A stretch of 64,000 nucleotides of DNA from Micromonospora tarapacensis. GTDB lineage: Bacteria; Actinomycetota; Actinomycetes; Mycobacteriales; Micromonosporaceae. A model generated the notes under the pieces. The model ran no database searches. It saw only the letters and a program-made list of their open reading frames with translations, and was not told the origin of the DNA. The stretch spans positions 5,071,324 to 5,135,323 of the forward strand of contig NZ_JAHCDI010000004.1 in NCBI RefSeq assembly GCF_019697375.1. The letters are read 5' to 3'. The translations under genes and the position numbers were made by a program. Positions 56,150 to 64,000 of the stretch are shown in pieces; position 1 is the stretch's first letter, and every line of letters starts with the position of its first letter.

Positions 56150-56700
56150 CGAGGTGTAGACCACATCGTCGAGGGCGTGTCCGCTCCGCCTCCCGCTCGT
56201 TGTCCACAGCTCGTTGTCCACCGTCGGTGGACAACCACGCGACGTCAGCATCCGGTTACCCACAGCCTGTGGAGAAACCCTGGGGACAACGTTGTGGACG
56301 CCTGGGGATGCCTGGGGACAACCGGGCGCCCCGTCCACCGACGGCGGCCTCCCTGTGGAAACGCTGTTGAAGGTTCTGGGGACGACGGTGCACGAGGCGA
56401 CCGCGACGATCCACAGGACTGGGGAGAAAGTCGGTGGATTACCGGTGGACAACCGGTGGACGACGGTGGACAACCATGTGCCCGCGAGCCGCCTGTGGAC
56501 CACGAGCCGGGTTCTACCCCTGCTTCTCCACAGCGAAGTCACCGGTGGATAACCGGTCTGACCTGCTCGGACTCGGGTTCTCCACAGTTTGCACAGGTGC
56601 GATGAAGACGATGAGTTATCTCTTCTAAAAGAACTAAAACCCAATCATCACCGTTGGACTTCCTGTGGATCGGCCGACAGTCGCCGGACAGACCGTCAGC
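56150..56700. other. oriC: Replication origin oriC, with many DnaA boxes and an AT-rich element
   Basis: The 780-base gap between dnaA and dnaN is dense with DnaA boxes: TTGTCCACA at 56200, TTGTCCACC at 56214, GGTGGACAA at 56226, 56444 and 56465, GGTGGATAA at 56544, and weaker ones at 56256 (TTACCCACA), 56268 (TGTGGAGAA) and 56578 (TTCTCCACA). The stretch 56610-56650 is much richer in A and T (GAGTTATCTCTTCTAAAAGA) than anything nearby and is the likely unwinding element. No gene lies here. Confidence 0.93.
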
Positions 56701-56841
56701 AGCGACACGATCGACGGGGTCGGGCACACAGCCGATACCCTCGCGCCCTAAGGTGCGATGGGTACCCACACGCCAGGCGGGTCGGTGGGCAGCGTCCGGC
56801 ATGAGAGAGTTGACGACGTCGACGTCGACGCGGAGGCATTG

Positions 56842-57975
56842 ATGAAGTTCCGAGTGGAGCGCGACGCGCTCGCCGAGGCCGTGGCGTGGACCGCGAAGAG
56901 CCTGCCCAGCCGGCCCTCCGTGCCGGTGCTGGCCGGCGTGCTGCTCCGGGTCACCGAGGGCAGTCTGCAGGTCTCCGGCTTCGACTACGAGGTCTCCAGC
57001 CAGGTCACCGTGGAGGTGCAGGGCGACGCCGACGGTGCCGCGCTGGTCTCCGGGCGGCTGCTCGCCGAGATCACCAAGGCACTGCCGGCGAAGCCGGTCG
57101 ACATCGCCGCGGTGGGGGCGCATCTCGAACTGGTCTGCGGCAGCGCCCGGTTCACCCTGCCGACGATGCCGGTGGAGGACTACCCCACCCTTCCCGAGAT
57201 GCCGCAGAGCGCCGGCACGGTCGACGCGGCGGCCTTCGCCGCCGCCGTGGCCCAGGTCGCGATCGCCGCCAGCCGGGACGAGACGCTGCCGATGATGACC
57301 GGCGTACGCGTCGAGATCTCCGGCGGCAGCCTGGCCATGCTCGCCACCGACCGCTACCGGCTGGCCCTACGCGAGATGGAGTGGAGTCCGGACGACCCGG
57401 AGATCAGCATCAACGCGCTGGTGCCCGCGCGGACGCTCAACGACACCGCCAAGGCCCTCGGCCCACTCGGCGGCCAGGTCATCCTGGCGCTGTCCCAGGG
57501 CTCGGCCGGCGAAGGCATGATCGGTTTCTCCGGCGGCACCCGGCGGACCACCAGCCGGTTGCTCGACGGCGCCAACTACCCGCCGGTCCGTTCGCTCTTT
57601 CCGGCCGCCCACAACGCCGAGGCGCGGGTGCCGGTCGGCACCCTCATCGAGGTGGTCAAGCGGGTCGCCCTGGTCGCCGAACGGGCCACCCCGGTGCTGC
57701 TCAGCTTCAGCGCCGACGGGTTGGTGGTCGAGGCCGGCGGCACCGAGGAGGCACGGGCCAGTGAGGCCATGGAGGCGACCTTCAGCGGTGAGCCACTCAC
57801 CATCGGCTTCAACCCGCAGTACCTCATCGACGGGCTGGCCAACCTCGGCACCCAGTTCGCCGTGCTCCACTTCGTCGACGCCTTCAAACCTGCGGTGATT
57901 TCCCCCGCCGGGGAGGATGGCGAGCTCATCGCTGGGTACCGGTACCTCATCATGCCGATCCGCGTGTCCCGCTGA
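56842..57975 (+). CDS. dnaN: DNA polymerase III beta subunit (sliding clamp)
   Basis: 377 residues, normal length. MKFRVERDALAEAVAWTAKS, SRPSVPVLAGVLL, LATDRYRLALREMEW and the C-terminal GYRYLIMPIRVSR are clamp hallmarks; three repeated domains are present. The ATG at 56842 has GGAGG five bases upstream; the frame is open to 56758 without homology. It forms the ring that holds polymerase on DNA. It starts the dnaN-gnd-recF-dciA-gyrB side of the origin. Confidence 0.97.
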   Translation: MKFRVERDALAEAVAWTAKSLPSRPSVPVLAGVLLRVTEGSLQVSGFDYEVSSQVTVEVQGDADGAALVSGRLLAEITKALPAKPVDIAAVGAHLELVCGSARFTLPTMPVEDYPTLPEMPQSAGTVDAAAFAAAVAQVAIAASRDETLPMMTGVRVEISGGSLAMLATDRYRLALREMEWSPDDPEISINALVPARTLNDTAKALGPLGGQVILALSQGSAGEGMIGFSGGTRRTTSRLLDGANYPPVRSLFPAAHNAEARVPVGTLIEVVKRVALVAERATPVLLSFSADGLVVEAGGTEEARASEAMEATFSGEPLTIGFNPQYLIDGLANLGTQFAVLHFVDAFKPAVISPAGEDGELIAGYRYLIMPIRVSR

Positions 57976-58015
57976 TCGGCAGAGCCCACCCGCACCCACG
58001 GAAGGCGATCAAGAG

Positions 58016-58888
58016 ATGCAGCTCGGCCTGGTAGGACTCGGCCGGATGGGCGGCAACATGCGCGAGCGGTTGCGCACCGCCGGTCACGAGGTGGTCGGTT
58101 TGGACCACAATGCGGCGCTGACCGACGTCGCCAGCGCGGCCGAACTGGCCGAGAAGCTGGACGCGCCGCGAGCGGTCTGGGTGATGGTGCCCGCCGCGGT
58201 CACCGACGCCACCATCGACGAACTGGCCGCCGTGCTGGGCGAGGGCGACCTCATCATCGACGGCGGCAACTCGCGCTTCAGTGACGACGCCCTTCGGGCC
58301 GAGCGGCTCGACGAACGTGGCATCGGCTACATCGACGTGGGCGTGTCCGGCGGGGTGTGGGGTCGGCAGAACGGCTACGGCCTGATGGCCGGCGGAGCCC
58401 AGGAACACATCGAACGGCTCATGCCGATCTTCAACGCGCTCAAGCCCGACGGCGAGTTCGGCTTCGTGCACGCCGGCCCCGTCGGTGCCGGCCACTACGC
58501 CAAGATGGTGCACAACGGGATCGAGTACGGCCTGATGCACGCCTACGCCGAGGGCTACGAGCTGATGGCCGCGTCGGAACTGGTGACGAACGTGCCAGGC
58601 GTGATCAAATCCTGGCGCGAGGGCACGGTGGTCCGCTCCTGGCTGCTGGACCTGCTCGACCGGGCGCTGGACGAGGACCCGCAGCTGAACCAGCTCAGCG
58701 ACTACACCGAGGACACCGGCGAGGGACGGTGGACGGTGGACGAGGCGGTCCGGCTCGCCGTGCCGCTCAACGTCATCACCGCCTCGCTGTTCGCCCGCTT
58801 CGCCTCCCGGCAGGACGACTCGCCGGCCCTGAAGGCCGTCTCCGCGCTGCGCCAGCAGTTCGGCGGGCACGCCGTACGCAAGCCCTGA
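58016..58888 (+). CDS. gnd: 6-Phosphogluconate dehydrogenase, decarboxylating (short form)
   Basis: 290 residues. [19 protein letters not shown] (NAD(P) fold), [29 protein letters not shown] and [19 protein letters not shown] (catalytic Lys and His region) are the short Gnd type. It makes ribulose 5-phosphate and reduced cofactor in the pentose phosphate pathway. GGAAGG lies ten bases before the ATG. Between dnaN and recF, as in other actinobacteria. Confidence 0.94.
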   Translation: MQLGLVGLGRMGGNMRERLRTAGHEVVGLDHNAALTDVASAAELAEKLDAPRAVWVMVPAAVTDATIDELAAVLGEGDLIIDGGNSRFSDDALRAERLDERGIGYIDVGVSGGVWGRQNGYGLMAGGAQEHIERLMPIFNALKPDGEFGFVHAGPVGAGHYAKMVHNGIEYGLMHAYAEGYELMAASELVTNVPGVIKSWREGTVVRSWLLDLLDRALDEDPQLNQLSDYTEDTGEGRWTVDEAVRLAVPLNVITASLFARFASRQDDSPALKAVSALRQQFGGHAVRKP

Positions 58889-58904
58889 CCGGCACCGGCC
58901 TCCC

Positions 58905-60038
58905 GTGTACGTGCGCCGGCTGGAACTGGTCGACTTCCGCTCCTACGAGCGGGTGGCCGTCGACCTCGAACCGGGGCCGAACGTCCTGATCGGCGCCAAC
59001 GGGGTCGGCAAGACCAACCTGGTCGAGGCGCTGGGTTACGTGGCGACGCTGGACTCGCACCGGGTCGCCACCGACGCGCCGCTGGTGCGGATGGGCGCCA
59101 CGGCGGCGGTGATCCGCTGCGCGGTCGTGCACGACGGTCGGGAACTCCTGGTGGAACTGGAGATCGTTCCGGGTAAGGCAAATCGGGCCAGGATCGGCCG
59201 CTCCCCGGCCCGCCGGGCTCGGGACGTGCTGGGCGCGCTGCGCCTGGTGCTGTTCGCCCCGGAGGATCTCGAACTGGTCCGGGGCGACCCGGCCGAGCGC
59301 CGCCGCTACCTCGACGATCTGCTGGTGCTCCGCCAGCCTCGGTACGCGGGCGTCCGCGCCGACTACGAGCGGGTGGTGAAGCAGCGCAACGCGCTGTTGC
59401 GCACCGCGTACCTGGCGCGCAAGACCGGCGGGTCGCGGGGCGGTGACCTGTCCACCCTGGCCGTCTGGGACACCCACCTGGCCCGGCACGGCGCCGAGCT
59501 GCTCGCCGGCCGGCTGGAACTGGTCGCCGCGCTGGCTCCGCACGTGGTCAAGGCGTACGACGCGGTGGCCGCCGGGCGTGCCGCGGCGGGGATCGCGTAC
59601 CGACCATCGGTGGAGCTGACCGAGCCGACCACCGACCGGGAGGTCCTCGCCTCGGCGCTCGCCGCCAGGCTGGACGAGTCCCGATCCGCCGACATCGAGC
59701 GGGGCACCACGCTGGTGGGCCCGCACCGCGACGAACTCGCCCTCAGCCTCGGTCCGCTGCCGGCCAGGGGCTACGCCAGCCACGGGGAGTCGTGGTCCTA
59801 CGCGCTCGCCCTCCGGCTGGCCGGGTACGACCTGCTCCGCAGCGACGGCATCGAACCGGTGCTGGTGCTCGACGACGTCTTCGCCGAGCTGGACGCCGGC
59901 CGGCGGGACCGGCTGGCCGACCTGGTCGGCGGGGCGAGCCAGCTGCTGGTGACCTGCGCGGTGGCGGACGACGTGCCGGCCGCGCTGCGTGGCACGCGCT
60001 ACGAGGTGGCCGAGGGGGCGGTGCGCCGTGCCGGATGA
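58905..60038 (+). CDS. recF: DNA replication and repair protein RecF
   Basis: 377 residues. [20 protein letters not shown], Walker [38 protein letters not shown] and the signature/Walker B region [13 protein letters not shown] with [16 protein letters not shown]. It loads RecA at gaps. The start is GTG at 58905. Its last 11 bases overlap a likely GTG start of the next gene. Confidence 0.95.
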   Translation: MYVRRLELVDFRSYERVAVDLEPGPNVLIGANGVGKTNLVEALGYVATLDSHRVATDAPLVRMGATAAVIRCAVVHDGRELLVELEIVPGKANRARIGRSPARRARDVLGALRLVLFAPEDLELVRGDPAERRRYLDDLLVLRQPRYAGVRADYERVVKQRNALLRTAYLARKTGGSRGGDLSTLAVWDTHLARHGAELLAGRLELVAALAPHVVKAYDAVAAGRAAAGIAYRPSVELTEPTTDREVLASALAARLDESRSADIERGTTLVGPHRDELALSLGPLPARGYASHGESWSYALALRLAGYDLLRSDGIEPVLVLDDVFAELDAGRRDRLADLVGGASQLLVTCAVADDVPAALRGTRYEVAEGAVRRAG

Positions 60039-60735
60039 ACCGCAGCCGCCCGGCCGGGACAGCGAGCCGTCGGGACGGCAGCGTCGCGTCCCTCGTGGGG
60101 GACCGCGCGTACCGCCGGGGCGGGTGGGGCCGGCGACGGCGGCCGAGCGGGCCCACCGGCCGGCCGTGGGGCCGGTCCGGACCAACCGCCGCCGGTGACG
60201 TCCGGCGGCGACGGCAGCGAACGCGGCACGGACGGCGCCGCCGGGCCGCAGCTGGCGCGCGCCGTGCTGGACGCGGCGAAGGCCCGACGGGAGGCGACCG
60301 GGCGGACCCGGCGTCGCGGCGGCACCGGCGGGACCGGCGACGAGCGCCGGCTGCGTGGCTACTCCGGGCCGGGGCCGGACCCCGCGATCCGCAGCCGCTC
60401 GGCGCGGTGCTGGACCGGCTGGTGAAGGCCCGCGGCTGGCAGCAGCCGGCCGCCGAGGCGACGGTCTTCGGCGCCTGGGAGCGGGTGGTCGGGTCGGAGG
60501 TGGCCCAGCACAGCAGGCCGGTGAAGCTGGAGAACGGCGAGTTGACCGTGGAGGCGCGCTCCACCGCCTGGGCGACCCAGCTGCGGCTGCTCGCCGGGTC
60601 GTTGTTGCAGCAGATCGGCCGGGAGGTCGGCCACAACGTGATCCGCAAGCTGCACATCCACGGACCGGCCGCGCCGTCCTGGTCCCGGGGGCCGCGCCGG
60701 GTACGCGGCCGTGGCCCCGCGACACCTACGGCTGA
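60028..60735 (+). pseudogene. dciA: dciA (DUF721) split over three frames by successive one-base losses
   Basis: DciA loads the DnaB helicase in most bacteria without DnaC and should be essential. The pieces run in order. From GTG 60028: [17 protein letters not shown] in one frame. From about 60102: GGDGSERGTDG then GPQLARAVLDAAKARREATG in the next. From 60384: RDPQPLGAVLDRLVKARGWQ, ELTVEARSTAWATQLRLLAG and HNVIRKLHIHGPAAPSWSRG in the third. From about 60719: PRDTYG and stop at 60735. Each join needs one added base: in GGGGG near 60097, in CCCC at 60380-60383 and in CCCC at 60715-60718. GTG 60195 is an internal alternative start. Homopolymer undercalls are a serious alternative to true decay. 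Confidence 0.72.
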
Positions 60736-60817
60736 CGCCGCGGGGCCGACGGCGGAGCCGGGAACGGGCGGTGTGCACCCCCGCCGATAGGACCGGCCGC
60801 CGGCCGGGTGCCGCCGG

Positions 60818-61399
60818 TTACGTCTGGGCGGCCCGGCGCGGCGCGGCCGACTCGGCGTAGACCGCGAAGCCGTGGTCGGCACAGCGCCGGTAGAAGGCGG
60901 CCAGCACGCTCAGCTCCGCACAGGTGAAGGTCCACTGCGGCGCGGCGCCGCTGTCGTCGCGGAGCGCGTCGAGCCGGCTGTCCAGCCAACGCAGCTGCTG
61001 CTCGGCCAGGCGGCCGTCGGCCAGCAGCGAGCGCAGCACCGTGCCGACGGACTCGAAGGTGACGGCCTCGCCGTGCGGGCGGTGCGCGGCCACGAACCGT
61101 TCGATGCCACCGGCGATCCAGGCGCACCCGTCGGGGTCGATGACCGGATCCTCGTCCTCGGCGGCGGCGTCGGTGGCGTAGAGCACACCATCGAGCCCGA
61201 GGATCAGATCCACCACCTCCGTGTACGCGGTGGCCCGGACCGTGCCTGTCTTCGCGATCAGTTCGGCGAGCGCGGCGGTCGGTGCCGAGATATTCGGCAC
61301 GTCGACGATATCGCCGAAGTCGACGAACTCGGCCGGTGCGACCGGGTCGTAGAAGCGGCCGGTCCGCGGCCACTGGACCGCGACGTTGTCCAGCCCCAT
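60818..61399 (-). CDS. Conserved hypothetical protein, function unknown
   Basis: 193 residues, acidic, no membrane segment or signal peptide. It starts MGLDNVAVQWPRTGRFYDPV and has YTEVVDLILGLDGVLYATDA, then RFVAAHRPHGEAV and a C-terminal WTFTCAELSVLAAFYRRCAD. I do not recognise the family. It lies between dciA and gyrB on the opposite strand, divergent from gyrB. Confidence 0.7.
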   Translation of the reverse strand: MGLDNVAVQWPRTGRFYDPVAPAEFVDFGDIVDVPNISAPTAALAELIAKTGTVRATAYTEVVDLILGLDGVLYATDAAAEDEDPVIDPDGCAWIAGGIERFVAAHRPHGEAVTFESVGTVLRSLLADGRLAEQQLRWLDSRLDALRDDSGAAPQWTFTCAELSVLAAFYRRCADHGFAVYAESAAPRRAAQT

Positions 61400-63887
<2,488 letters not shown>

Positions 63888-63898
63888 CCGAACCGGCA

Positions 63899-63926
63899 CC
63901 GGGCCGGAGACAGGCTTCCGGCCCGG
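63899..63926 (+). terminator. Hairpin after gyrB
   Basis: CCGGGCCGGA (63899-63908) pairs perfectly with TCCGGCCCGG (63917-63926), 10 bp with 8-base loop. There is no T-run. Confidence 0.6.
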
Positions 63927-63942
63927 CCGCCGGTCCACAGAG

Positions 63943-63982
63943 TTATCCACAGCTTGGCCGGTATCCACAGCCGTTATCCACA
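63943..63982 (+). other. DnaA-box cluster after gyrB
   Basis: TTATCCACA occurs exactly at 63943-63951 and 63974-63982, with GTATCCACA at 63961-63969 between them. Three boxes within 40 bases near the right edge. Confidence 0.85.
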
Positions 63983-64000
63983 GCACGAAAACGACACTCA

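Overview
This window is chromosomal DNA of a high-GC actinobacterium. Gene content and order suggest the Micromonosporaceae (Micromonospora or Salinispora type); that family assignment is inference from gene order and protein style, not a database result. It covers the replication origin region: moaCB/moeA, dnaB, rpsF-ssb-rpsR-rplI, ponA, ino1, cca, murJ, sigM, trxBA, cwlM-like amidase, parBA, rsmG, jag, yidC, yidD, rnpA, rpmH, dnaA, oriC, dnaN, gnd, recF, dciA and gyrB. From memory, this resembles the order in Streptomyces and, in two separate blocks, in Mycobacterium.

Layout. 1-1.3 kb: molybdenum cofactor genes (moeA partial, moaB, moaC). 1.5-7.6 kb: an AfsR-like SARP/NB-ARC/TPR regulator divergent from a membrane GGDEF-EAL protein. 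7.6-10 kb: a membrane protein, a phosphoribosyltransferase and a zinc-ribbon protein. 10-12.6 kb: dnaB interrupted by an intein. 13-14.6 kb: a polyglutamine membrane protein. 14.7-16.3 kb: the rplI-rpsR-ssb-rpsF operon. 16.9-21.3 kb: endonuclease IV and two large membrane proteins. 21.5-24.8 kb: an accessory patch with a small SARP regulator, two paralogous secreted DUF2690-type proteins, a DUF1697 pseudogene and a decayed copy of the ponA 3' end. 24.8-32.3 kb: ponA, DUF5318, padR, ino1, ogt, cca. 32.4-44.3 kb: murJ, a pseudokinase, sigM and its probable anti-sigma factor, trxB, trxA, an amidase, a GNAT protein, an aminotransferase and a D-Ala-D-Ala-ligase-like protein. 44.5-50.9 kb: a HIT-like gene, a long parS-bearing non-coding stretch, parB, parA, rsmG. 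50.9-53.6 kb: jag-yidC-yidD-rnpA-rpmH. 54.2-64 kb: dnaA, oriC, dnaN, gnd, recF, a frameshifted dciA, a hypothetical gene and gyrB.

The core genes act in replication initiation (DnaA, DnaB, DciA, DnaN, RecF, GyrB, SSB), segregation (ParA, ParB and five parS sites), membrane protein insertion (YidC, YidD, Jag) and cell-wall synthesis (PonA, MurJ, pseudokinase, amidase). Five 14-bp parS cores lie between 45.8 and 49.7 kb, two of them inside the parA coding sequence. The origin lies between dnaA and dnaN, with many DnaA boxes and one AT-rich stretch.

The most unusual points are: a class 3 type intein in the DnaB Walker A loop with a degenerate homing endonuclease; the SARP/DUF2690 patch, with three 11-bp direct repeats in front of one secreted-protein gene that match the SARP operator architecture; partial duplication of the ponA 3' end; and successive one-base-missing frameshifts in dciA and yidC, mostly at C-runs, which may be real or sequencing undercalls.
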